Origin: an uncultured Collinsella sp.
GTDB taxonomy: Bacteria; Actinomycetota; Coriobacteriia; Coriobacteriales; Coriobacteriaceae
DNA: 9,837 nt
NCBI GenBank assembly: GCA_937989795.1
Contig: CALKBB010000378.1
Span: 1-9,837, forward strand
Direction of reading: 5' to 3'
In this document: in pieces, positions 1 to 5,553 of the stretch
How positions within the stretch are numbered: the stretch's first letter is position 1
Layout: each line of letters begins with the position of its first letter
Notes under the pieces: model-generated
What the model was told of the DNA's origin: nothing
The model's database searches: none
Seen by the model: the letters and a program-made list of their open reading frames with translations, nothing else
Translations under genes and position numbers: made by a program

Positions 1-1
1 G

Positions 2-340
2 ATCTCGACATTGGTCCCTGCCGTCATCGGTATCGCTACGACCATCCTCAGCGCCGTTCTCGTGTGGACGATCAAGAGCGGAGACCCCTTCAAGAAAGGG
101 TCTGCGACATGCTTGAAGGTGCTCGGCATTCTCTTCGTTGTTCAAGCTGCCACCAGCCTCTACGCCGGCTCACTCAAAACCTCCGTTTCGATGTTTGGCG
201 GCGAGGGGGCCGTCGGCGCCCAAGAGATCGCTTCATCATTCGATTGGACCTCTCTGGTTCTCGGCATCGTCCTGTTCATGCTTTCCCAGCTCTTCTTGTG
301 CGCCCGAGAGCTGTACCTCGACTCCGACGAGATTGCGTAA
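2..340 (+). CDS. DUF2975 family membrane protein, C-terminal part (5' end outside window)
   Basis: The frame is open to the left edge, so the start lies outside the window; the TTG at 11 is probably internal. The visible 112 residues show three hydrophobic segments: the first about 20 residues, a middle segment around VLGILFVVQAATSLYAG, and a last segment around LVLGIVLFMLSQLFL. After the first segment comes a polar SGDPF turn, and the protein ends in an acidic tail (ELYLDSDEIA). The GxPF-like turn and the last helix followed by acidic residues are typical of DUF2975 proteins, which are about 160 residues with four membrane segments. The stop lies 9 bases before the next ATG. That neighbour is the YozG-type XRE regulator usually found with DUF2975, and the pairing is the strongest support for this call. 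The function of the family is not established; it is presumed to be a membrane partner or target of the regulator. Confidence 0.75.
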   Translation: MSTLVPAVIGIATTILSAVLVWTIKSGDPFKKGSATCLKVLGILFVVQAATSLYAGSLKTSVSMFGGEGAVGAQEIASSFDWTSLVLGIVLFMLSQLFLCARELYLDSDEIA

Positions 341-349
341 GGAAACGCC

Positions 350-601
350 ATGCCCGTAATTGTTCGCCTCGACAAGATCATGGCCGAGCGAAAGATTTCC
401 TCGAACGAACTTGCCGAAAGGATTGGAACCACGCCCGTGAACCTGTCCCGTATTAAAAAAGGGCATATTCGCGGCATTCGCTTCAACACACTCGAGCAGC
501 TATGCCTCGCCCTTCGTTGCCAACCCGGAGACCTTCTCGAAGTCATGAGCGAAGAGGATGCCCGAAAGGAGTTCGGACTCGATTGGTCCGCCGAGGATTA
601 G
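350..601 (+). CDS. YozG-like XRE (Cro/CI-type) transcriptional regulator
   Basis: This 83-residue protein is almost entirely one helix-turn-helix domain. LDKIMAERKISSNELAERIG gives the first helices, and TTPVNLSRIKKG with the following IRGIRF gives the recognition helix and turn. The ending LEQLCLALRCQPGDLLEV is the hallmark of the small YozG-like/HTH_26 group (about 70-85 residues, no effector domain). It starts 9 bases after the DUF2975 stop, with GGAAACGCC just upstream, so the two genes are almost certainly co-transcribed. It should bind DNA, perhaps autoregulating the pair; no operator is visible because the operon promoter is outside the window. Its TAG stop is followed in the same frame by a 5'-truncated integrase. 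The length and C-terminal tail look normal, so I read the regulator as complete. Confidence 0.85.
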   Translation: MPVIVRLDKIMAERKISSNELAERIGTTPVNLSRIKKGHIRGIRFNTLEQLCLALRCQPGDLLEVMSEEDARKEFGLDWSAED

Positions 602-1327
602 AGGGCGGTCGTACTCGCCCTGCACACGGGGATGCGAATCGGCGAGGTCTGCGGCCTTCGGTGGTGCGATGTGGATTTCGAGACGGGCCTGATCTCGATC
701 AGACACTCGGTGGCGTACGCGAAGGGAATGGGTTCGTTCATCAAGGACACCAAGACCCATGACGCCAGGGGTATCCCCATCGACCCGGTCGGCCTACTCC
801 CCTTCCTGAAGGAGACCCACGAGATCGACTGCGGAAAGCTGCGCTTGCGCGGCCTTACCGGGGCGGTCGAGATCGGGGACTGCTACATCCTGTCGGAGCC
901 GGGCGCGACCTTCGCGACGACAAGCTATATCCGCAGGGCGTTCAAGACGTTCTCGGAGACCAACGGCCTCATGGGCACCAACGACGAGCTGATCACGTTC
1001 CACGGCCTTCGCCACACGTTCGCAACGCAGTGGATCCGCCAAGGCGGCGATATCAAGGCGCTCCAATCGATCCTCGGCCACAAGGACGCCATGGCGACGC
1101 TCAACGTCTACGCCGACATCGAGCCCATCTCCAAAATCCATAACATGCTGCGCGCCACGCCGTGCCTTTGGCGCGGGCACCTCGGGCCGAGGGTCGATCC
1201 GGGTCCCATGTTCCAACAGAGGATCCAGGAGTCCATCGAGACGCTCCAGGCGTTCGGCTACGGCATCACCGAGCCGGACGACCGAAATATCGCCATACGC
1301 GACGTGAAGACGAACAGTTGGCTCTAG
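602..1327 (+). pseudogene. Tyrosine recombinase (phage-type integrase), 5'-truncated remnant
   Basis: From the codon after the regulator's stop, the frame reads RAVVLALHTGMRIGEVCGLRW, the start of the catalytic core of tyrosine recombinases. All core residues are present. Counting from the ATG at 632 they are Arg2 (TGMRIGE), a beta-hairpin Lys at 39 or 41 (DTKTHDARGIPI), His124/Arg127/His128 (FHGLRHTFAT), His150 (ILGHKDA) and nucleophile Tyr160 (LNVYADI, codon 1109-1111). A tail of about 70 residues follows the Tyr, longer than usual. Missing are the N-terminal arm-binding and SAM-like core-binding domains, about 150-180 residues in typical integrases. The ATG at 632 lies inside the catalytic motif and has no properly spaced ribosome binding site, so it is probably not a working start. 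The remnant suggests a deletion that removed an integrative element's left part. An intact domain-only protein made by read-through is possible but unlikely. Confidence 0.8.
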
Positions 1328-1383
1328 CTCACCGAGTACGCGGCAGTGCTGGGCCCATCCCAACTGAGGTCACGGTGGTCCGA

Positions 1384-1427
1384 TAGGGGCGCCGCCCGCG
1401 GCATGCGCCGCGGAGCGGTATCCCCTA
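1384..1427. repeat. Long imperfect GC-rich hairpin
   Basis: The inner stem is CCGCGGC (1396-1402) with GCCGCGG (1407-1413) around a 4-base ATGC loop. It continues outward, past a bulged A at 1414, with CCGC (1392-1395) against GCGG (1415-1418). After a 2x3 internal loop, TAGGGG (1384-1389) pairs with CCCCTA (1422-1427). That is 17 base pairs in all. No T-run follows on either strand, so it does not look like an intrinsic terminator. It lies 57 bases after the integrase remnant and could be a mobile-element end or a recombination-related structure. Confidence 0.6.
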
Positions 1428-1464
1428 CCGAAGGGCGGGGATGCCCTCCGCTTCCAGTTCGGAA

Positions 1465-1559
1465 TCAGCCGTCGGAGGCGTTCGGCTGACTGCGGGAACG
1501 GCCTGTCCGCTCAATGTGTTCGGCTGAGATCGGAAATCAACCCAACACGAGCCGGACAC
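1465..1559. repeat. Two inverted repeats sharing GTTCGGCTGA
   Basis: TCAGCCG (1465-1471) pairs with CGGCTGA (1483-1489) around 11 bases. GTGTTCGGCT (1516-1525) pairs with AGCCGGACAC (1550-1559) with one G-T wobble around 24 bases. The 10-mer GTTCGGCTGA occurs at 1480-1489 and again at 1518-1527, so the 1465-1471 arm could pair with either copy. No T-run follows. The function is unknown. Confidence 0.45.
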
Positions 1560-1653
1560 GCGCCAGACGGCTCTTCCCCGTACGGCCTTCCCCCTTACGC
1601 TCATGTTGCAGGCATGTAACGCCGCAGCGAGCGCGCCTTTTTTGCGCCAGACA

Positions 1654-1676
1654 GGTACAATGATGAACACTGTACC
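1654..1676. promoter_or_regulatory. Palindrome over a possible -10 box upstream of the ACT gene
   Basis: GGTACAATG (1654-1662) and CACTGTACC (1668-1676) form 9-base arms matching at 8 of 9 positions around a 5-base spacer. The left arm contains TACAAT (1656-1661), a 5/6 match to a -10 hexamer. Transcription would start near 1668, giving a leader of about 55 bases to the ATG at 1724. No good -35 hexamer lies at the usual distance. A palindrome on a promoter is the usual geometry of a repressor operator; a transcript hairpin is the alternative. Confidence 0.4.
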
Positions 1677-1723
1677 GTAGCGGAGCGCCCCGCGCGCGCC
1701 GCAATCACGCGAAAGGGTTTCCC

Positions 1724-2011
1724 ATGGCCGAGATCTCGTCCTCCCGTATCGTCATCACCGTCCTTGGCAAGAACCGCCCCGGCATCGTCGCCGGCGTCAC
1801 CCGTGTCCTGGGCGAGGCCAACGTCGACATCCGCGACATCACGCAGTCCATTATCGAGGACATCTTCACCATGACCATGCTGGCCGATACCGCCGAGTCC
1901 AAGCTCGACTTCGCTGAGCTGCAGAAGGCCCTGGCCGAGGCCGGCGAGCTTTCGGGCGTCAACGTGTCCATCCAGCGCGAGGACGTCTTTAACTTTATGT
2001 ACCGCCTGTAG
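1724..2011 (+). CDS. Small ACT-domain protein (UPF0237 family)
   Basis: The 95 residues are close to the normal length of UPF0237/ACT_6 proteins (about 90). The first beta strand RIVITVLG leads into KNRPGIVAGVTRVLGEANVD, the ligand-loop and helix signature of ACT domains (Arg18-Pro19-Gly20-Ile21). The next strand is DIRDITQSIIEDIFTMTML, and a helix (FAELQKALAEAGEL) precedes the final strand with QREDVFNFMYRL, the usual UPF0237 ending. ACT domains bind amino acids or similar small ligands and regulate metabolism; the specific role of this family is not known. The start is supported by GAAAGGG at 1711-1717, 6 bases before the ATG. In many Gram-positive bacteria this gene is followed by a PFL/UPF0210 (DUF711) gene. 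Here the next gene, 77 bases on, is citrate synthase, perhaps in the same transcript because no T-tailed terminator lies between. Confidence 0.85.
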   Translation: MAEISSSRIVITVLGKNRPGIVAGVTRVLGEANVDIRDITQSIIEDIFTMTMLADTAESKLDFAELQKALAEAGELSGVNVSIQREDVFNFMYRL

Positions 2012-2088
2012 CGAGCAAGCCGCTGGGGATAGCCTGACGCGCGCATGCCAATGCAAGCCACCCCGATGCGGCCCGGAGAGGAGCGCGC

Positions 2089-3507
2089 ATGGCCTACGAC
2101 GCCAAGAAAATCTATTACCGCTTCGATGACCACTTGAGCCGACTGGTTCTGGATTACGAAGCAAGCCGCCAGATTTCGTCTGAGAGCGAAAGCCTCTACC
2201 ACGGCCTGCCGACCGCCCCGTACGACGAGGACCTGTTCGTAGAGCACAACGTCAAGCGCGGCCTGCGCAATGCCGACGGCTCGGGCGTGGTCGCGGGTCT
2301 CACCCGTATCTCGGATGTGCATGGCTACAACAAGGTCGACGGAAAGGTCGTGCCCGATCAGGGCAAGCTCACGCTTCGTGGCTACAGCATCGAGGATCTG
2401 GTCAACAACGCCCAGGCCGAGAACCGCTACGGCTACGAGGAAGTCGCCTATCTGCTTATCACGGGTTCGCTGCCCAACAAGGAAGAGCTCGACGGCTTTT
2501 GCGAGCGCCTGGGTGCTTTTAGGCACCTGAGCGACGAATACGTCCGCGAGTTCCCCATGACCACGGTGTCGTCGAGCATCATGAATGTGCTTCAGCGCGC
2601 CGTGCTGCTGCTCTACGCCTTCGACGCCGAGCCCGACGCCATTACACCCGAGCACGAAATCGACGTCGCCATCTCCATGCTCGCCCGTCTCCCCCGCATC
2701 GCCGCCTTCGCGCATATGGCCTCGGTCGCCAAGCGCCGCGGCTCCGAGGTTCATGTGCCGCACCCCACACCCGGCCTCTCCACCGCTGAGACCATCCTGC
2801 AGGTGTTGCGCGGCGGCATGGCATTCACCCGCGACGAAGCCATGCTGCTCGACGTGATGCTCATGCTGCATGCCGAGCACGGCGGCGGCAACAACTCCAC
2901 GTTTGCCTGCCGCGTGCTGTCCTCCTCGGCCACCGACCCGTATTCCGCCTACGCCGCGGCTATCGGCTCGCTCAAGGGTCCGCGCCACGGCGGCGCCAAT
3001 GCCAAGGTCGTGTCTATGCACGAGGACATCCGCGCGCATGTCTCCAACTGGGAGGACGAGGACGAGGTCGCGGCCTACCTGGGCAAGATCCTCGACAAGC
3101 AGGCCTTCGACGGCACAGGCCTCATCTACGGCATGGGCCACGCTGTCTACACGCTGAGCGACCCGCGCGCCGAGGTCTGCCGCCGTTACGCGCGCACGCT
3201 TGCCGCCAAGAAGGACTTGGGCGAAGAGTTCGCGCTCATCGAGCGCATCGAGCGCCTGGCACCCCAGGTCATGCGCGACCACGGCATGACCAAGCCCATC
3301 TGCGCCAACATCGACCTGTACACAGGCTTTATCTACAAGATGCTCGGCGTGCCCGAGACGCTCTTTACGCCGCTATTCGCCGTCGCCCGCATGGCCGGCT
3401 GGTCGGCGCACCGCATGGAAGAGCTCTTCTGCGCGCACCGCATCATCCGTCCCGCGTATCGCCCGGTTATCGAGCCGCTGGAGTACAAGCCGCTCGCCGA
3501 TCGCTAG
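2089..3507 (+). CDS. gltA: Citrate synthase (citrate (Si)-synthase family)
   Basis: Condenses acetyl-CoA with oxaloacetate to citrate in the cytoplasm; in an anaerobe this mainly feeds 2-oxoglutarate and glutamate synthesis. The 472 residues match the longer clostridial-type enzyme, with an N-terminal extension before the usual GKLTLRGYSIEDL motif (residues 92-104). Family motifs in order are HAEHGGGNNSTF (His261, His264), LKGPRHGGANAKV (catalytic His300), GMGHAVYTLSDPR (His351, Arg360), NIDLYTG (catalytic Asp409), ARMAGWSAHRMEE (434-445) and IIRPAY (Arg454). Thus the catalytic His-His-Asp set and the oxaloacetate-binding arginine are present. The start is fixed by GGAGAGGAG at 2075-2083, 5 bases before the ATG. 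A strong terminator follows. This fold differs from the Re-citrate synthases of the HMGL-like family. 2-Methylcitrate synthase activity cannot be excluded from sequence. Confidence 0.93.
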   Translation: MAYDAKKIYYRFDDHLSRLVLDYEASRQISSESESLYHGLPTAPYDEDLFVEHNVKRGLRNADGSGVVAGLTRISDVHGYNKVDGKVVPDQGKLTLRGYSIEDLVNNAQAENRYGYEEVAYLLITGSLPNKEELDGFCERLGAFRHLSDEYVREFPMTTVSSSIMNVLQRAVLLLYAFDAEPDAITPEHEIDVAISMLARLPRIAAFAHMASVAKRRGSEVHVPHPTPGLSTAETILQVLRGGMAFTRDEAMLLDVMLMLHAEHGGGNNSTFACRVLSSSATDPYSAYAAAIGSLKGPRHGGANAKVVSMHEDIRAHVSNWEDEDEVAAYLGKILDKQAFDGTGLIYGMGHAVYTLSDPRAEVCRRYARTLAAKKDLGEEFALIERIERLAPQVMRDHGMTKPICANIDLYTGFIYKMLGVPETLFTPLFAVARMAGWSAHRMEELFCAHRIIRPAYRPVIEPLEYKPLADR

Positions 3508-3530
3508 GACGCGGACCGTTATAGAACCCG

Positions 3531-3569
3531 AGCGTGGCCAGGGCATCACCGCCCTCGGCCACGCTTTTT
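3531..3569 (+). terminator. Intrinsic terminator after citrate synthase
   Basis: AGCGTGGCC (3531-3539) pairs with GGCCACGCT (3557-3565). A second inner stem GGGC/GCCC (3541-3544, 3551-3554) surrounds an ATCACC loop, and TTTTT follows at 3565-3569. It is 23 bases after the citrate synthase stop. It also ends only 9 bases before the ribosome binding site (3579-3585) of the HAD gene, leaving no room for a promoter between them. The HAD gene therefore depends on leaky termination or on a promoter upstream of or within this hairpin. Confidence 0.9.
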
Positions 3570-3594
3570 ATGCCAGTAGAAAGGATCGCAACGA

Positions 3595-4437
3595 ATGATT
3601 GTGTTTTCCGATATGGACGGAACGCTGCTGACGAGCGATAAGCAGATGAGCGACGCCACTTGGGCAATGCTCGACGAGCTCGCACGTCGTGGCATCGAGT
3701 TTGTTCCCTGCACGGGGCGTCCGCTGTCGGGCATCTTTGAGCCCATTCTCGCCCATCCCGCCGTGCACTACGCGGTCTGTGCCAACGGCGCCAGCGTCTG
3801 GCAACTCGACGACGATGCGCCCACCGATACCTCACGTGCTACGCGCATTTTGAGCCGACCGCTCGACCGCGCCATCGCCCACCACGTCCATAGCATTGCC
3901 GCCGGCCACGATGTGACCTTCGATATCTTCGCGGACGGGCAGTGCTTCCTCCCCCGCTCGCTCTACACGCGCCTGGATGAGTTCTGCGGCGGCGACCCCC
4001 ACATCGCGGCTTCGCTCAAGCGCACACGAACACCGATCGACATGGATATCGACAGCAAGATCGACGAGGTCGAGACGCTCGAGCGCATCGCCATGTACTG
4101 GCACAACCCGGCTGATCGCGACGCCATCGCGGCGGAGCTCGACACGCTCGGAGGCATTGAGGTCACGCGTTCGTACGCCATGAATATCGAGGTCATGAGC
4201 GAGGGCGCCACCAAGGGAACGGCCCTCACGTGGCTATGCGAGCACCTGGGCGAGCGTCTCGCCGACGCTTGGGCGTTCGGCGACAACATCAACGACATCC
4301 CCATGCTGCAGGCAGCGGGCCACGGCATAGCCATGATCAACGCCGAGCCCGAGGACCGCGACGCCGCCGACGCCATCACCGAATACGACAACGACCACGA
4401 CGGCGTCGCCCGCACCATCATGGCCGCCCTCGCCTAG
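3595..4437 (+). CDS. Cof-type HAD-IIB hydrolase (phosphatase)
   Basis: A 280-residue cytoplasmic HAD phosphatase, normal length for Cof/YidA-like HAD-IIB enzymes that dephosphorylate sugar phosphates, FMN or other small metabolites. Motif I is VFSDMDGTLL with nucleophile Asp6 and acid/base Asp8; motif II is CTGR (Thr40); motif III is ATKGTAL (Lys207); motif IV is GDNINDIPML (Asp230, Asp234). The region between motifs II and III is the alpha/beta cap that sets substrate choice, and I cannot name the substrate. GAAAGGA (3579-3585) precedes the ATG by 9 bases. The gene converges on a second HAD-IIB gene (4557-5351, minus), which differs markedly in the cap and is not a recent duplicate. Its TAG stop lies inside the left arm of a repeat-type stem-loop, and a citrate synthase terminator sits in its leader. 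Confidence 0.9.
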   Translation: MIVFSDMDGTLLTSDKQMSDATWAMLDELARRGIEFVPCTGRPLSGIFEPILAHPAVHYAVCANGASVWQLDDDAPTDTSRATRILSRPLDRAIAHHVHSIAAGHDVTFDIFADGQCFLPRSLYTRLDEFCGGDPHIAASLKRTRTPIDMDIDSKIDEVETLERIAMYWHNPADRDAIAAELDTLGGIEVTRSYAMNIEVMSEGATKGTALTWLCEHLGERLADAWAFGDNINDIPMLQAAGHGIAMINAEPEDRDAADAITEYDNDHDGVARTIMAALA

Positions 4438-4554
4438 TCATTGGCCAGTCATTGGGGACGTTCTTAAATGACTAGTCGTTGGGGACACTCTTCGCGAAAA
4501 AGCTGCAAGGACTGTCCCCCACTGTCGGCAGAAAAGGAACGTCCCCATCTGCCG
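4434..4554. repeat. REP-doublet-like inverted element between two convergent genes
   Basis: Four GGGGAC boxes are arranged as two head-to-head modules: plus strand at 4454 and 4481, minus strand at 4546 and 4519. In each module the boxes start 27 bases apart, and the whole is symmetric about base 4500. The outer boxes read GGGGACGTTC on both strands. The plus outer box lies in the loop of AGTCATT/AATGACT (4447-4453, 4467-4473). Alternatively it lies in the loop of the 9-bp stem CTAGTCATT/AATGACTAG (4434-4442, 4467-4475), which includes the upstream gene's stop codon. The minus outer box lies in the loop of CGGCAGA/TCTGCCG (4526-4532, 4548-4554). The inner boxes pair with each other (4481-4492 with 4508-4519, one mismatch, one wobble). 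AGTCATTGG is also directly repeated at 4436 and 4447. Confidence 0.75.
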
Positions 4555-4556
4555 GA

Positions 4557-5351
4557 TTAGGAGAGACTCTCCAGCACGCGACGGAGCTCCTGCTGAACGG
4601 CGTGGTCGCGGTTGCAGCCTACGACGCGATCGGCCACCGCCTTAAGCGCGGGGCGCGCGTTTTCCATCGCGCAGCCCGTGCCGACAAAGCGAATGATCTC
4701 GTAGTCGTTCATCGAGTCGCCAAACGCCATGACCTCGTCGCGTCCAATGCCGTAATGCTCCGCGAGCTGCGCGATACCCGAGGCCTTCGACACACCAGGC
4801 TGCATGGCATCGATCCACGCGTTGCCCGAAGGTGCAAAAGTAAAGAGCTGACCAAGTTCGCGCTGTAGTACGTAAGCGCTGTCCATAACGGCACCGTCAT
4901 CGCAAAAGATACTCGCCTTGATGATATTTACGCTGGGGTCGGGCAGCTCCCAAATGCGCTCGGCATTGGGAAGGTCCTTATCGACCTCACGCACGAACTT
5001 GCACTCGTCATCGAGCAAGAAGGACTTGGTTCGGTCAAAAAGTGCAAGATGCAGATTGGGAAACGTCGCGACGGCCTGGGCGAGCCTTCGAATCGCCAGG
5101 TGCGAATACACCTCGCGGTCTACCATCTTACCGTCGGCGTAGACCTGGGCGCCGTTAGCGGCGACAAAGTCCATCTTGTCGCGAACAGGTGCAAAGAACT
5201 CGCACAGGCGGTCGTAACGACGGCCTGACGATGCGGCGAAATGCACGCCATGCTCGTGTAGCGCCAGAATCAGTTCGTAGGTCTCGGGAGGCACCTGGCC
5301 GTTTTCGTCAAGCAACGTGCCGTCCATATCGGATGCAATCAGTTTAAACAT
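4557..5351 (-). CDS. Cof-type HAD-IIB hydrolase (phosphatase)
   Basis: A 264-residue member of the Cof/YidA-like HAD-IIB phosphatases. Motif I is IASDMDGTLL (nucleophile Asp8, Asp10), motif II is ASSGR (Ser42), motif III is the Lys189 in GVSKASGI, and motif IV is GDSMNDYEII (Asp212, Asp216). A C1-capless form is excluded because about 140 residues of alpha/beta cap lie between motifs II and III. The substrate is not predictable; small sugar or nucleotide phosphates are typical. On the minus strand the Shine-Dalgarno AAGGGAG lies at 5365-5359, 7 bases before the ATG, and is buried in the 3' arm of a nested hairpin (5357-5418). The gene is co-oriented with ade, whose stop is about 200 bases upstream, and may be transcribed with it or from its own weak promoter near 5420-5450. 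Two bases after its TAA stop begins a GGGGACGTTC-loop hairpin. Confidence 0.9.
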   Translation of the reverse strand: MFKLIASDMDGTLLDENGQVPPETYELILALHEHGVHFAASSGRRYDRLCEFFAPVRDKMDFVAANGAQVYADGKMVDREVYSHLAIRRLAQAVATFPNLHLALFDRTKSFLLDDECKFVREVDKDLPNAERIWELPDPSVNIIKASIFCDDGAVMDSAYVLQRELGQLFTFAPSGNAWIDAMQPGVSKASGIAQLAEHYGIGRDEVMAFGDSMNDYEIIRFVGTGCAMENARPALKAVADRVVGCNRDHAVQQELRRVLESLS

Positions 5352-5418
5352 AGAAAAGCTCCCTTCGGGCTTGATGGAATCGGACGTATATCCGATTCCA
5401 ACGTACCCAAAGGGAGCT
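5352..5418 (-). promoter_or_regulatory. Structured leader that sequesters the ribosome binding site
   Basis: Read on the minus strand, AGCTCCCTT (5418-5410) pairs with AAGGGAGCT (5365-5357). One mismatch further in, GGG (5408-5406) pairs with CCC (5369-5367). Inside is a perfect 10-bp hairpin, TGGAATCGGA (5400-5391) with TCCGATTCCA (5384-5375), around TATACG. The outer 3' arm is the Shine-Dalgarno of the HAD gene, and it is followed at once by TTTTCT and the ATG. The structure could block ribosome entry or, because of the T-run, act as an intrinsic terminator. It has no recognisable match to riboswitch core motifs I know. The 100 bases upstream (5419-5522) hold only weak promoter-like hexamers (TTGTAA at 5450-5445, TCTTAT at 5428-5423). 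Confidence 0.6.
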
Positions 5419-5513
5419 CAGATAAGACCTTGCGGGCGCAAACGTTACAAGGACCTGGCAAATAGCTCACACATGCCAGAGGCCTCACGGTCGCGGCGCC
5501 AGGCGACACGCCA

Positions 5514-5553
5514 CCCCGACGGCTAGTCGTTTAAGAACGTCCCCGATGACTAG
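5514..5553 (-). repeat. Single copy of the GGGGACGTTC stem-loop element at the ade stop codon
   Basis: Positions 5523-5551, read on the minus strand, match 27 of 29 bases of 4447-4475 on the plus strand. The stem CTAGTC/GACTAG (5553-5548 with 5528-5523) encloses the GGGGACGTTC loop box (5544-5535). The stop codon of ade (5552-5550) lies inside the stem. A decayed second box, GGGGTGG, starts at 5517, again 27 bases after the first. Relative to the copy at 4447 this is an inverted copy about 1.1 kb away, with the second HAD gene between them. Confidence 0.75.

Larger units (their letters stand above)
1328..1723. other. Hairpin-rich intergenic region, no gene recognised
   Basis: No frame here has convincing coding features. 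The left part (about 1384-1465) holds a long GC-rich imperfect hairpin followed by a second G-rich imperfect fold (GAAGGGCGGGGATGCCCTCC region). The middle holds two further inverted repeats, at 1465-1489 and 1516-1559, that share the direct repeat GTTCGGCTGA (1480-1489 and 1518-1527). The right part holds a palindrome with a possible -10 box in front of the ACT gene. One short frame ending at about 1386 (GPIPTEVTVVR then stop) faintly resembles the C-terminus of IS200/IS605 TnpB proteins, but this is too short to call. The region is plausibly the scar of a lost mobile element. Confidence 0.5.

Noticed and set aside
599..601. TAG recoding or programmed read-through from XRE to integrase
   Set aside because: The XRE protein has normal full length and the integrase lacks its N-terminal domains; a deletion scar explains it without recoding.
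1705..3282. 525-residue open frame on the minus strand opposite citrate synthase
   Set aside because: It lies opposite a well-recognised enzyme, has no family motifs and is low-complexity in Val/Ala/Asp/His. It is a codon-bias shadow of GC-rich coding DNA.
4447..5551. Second HAD gene as cargo of a composite transposon flanked by inverted repeats
   Set aside because: The flanking copies are only 29 bases, no transposase lies between them, and a third copy sits between them too. A dispersed repeat is simpler.
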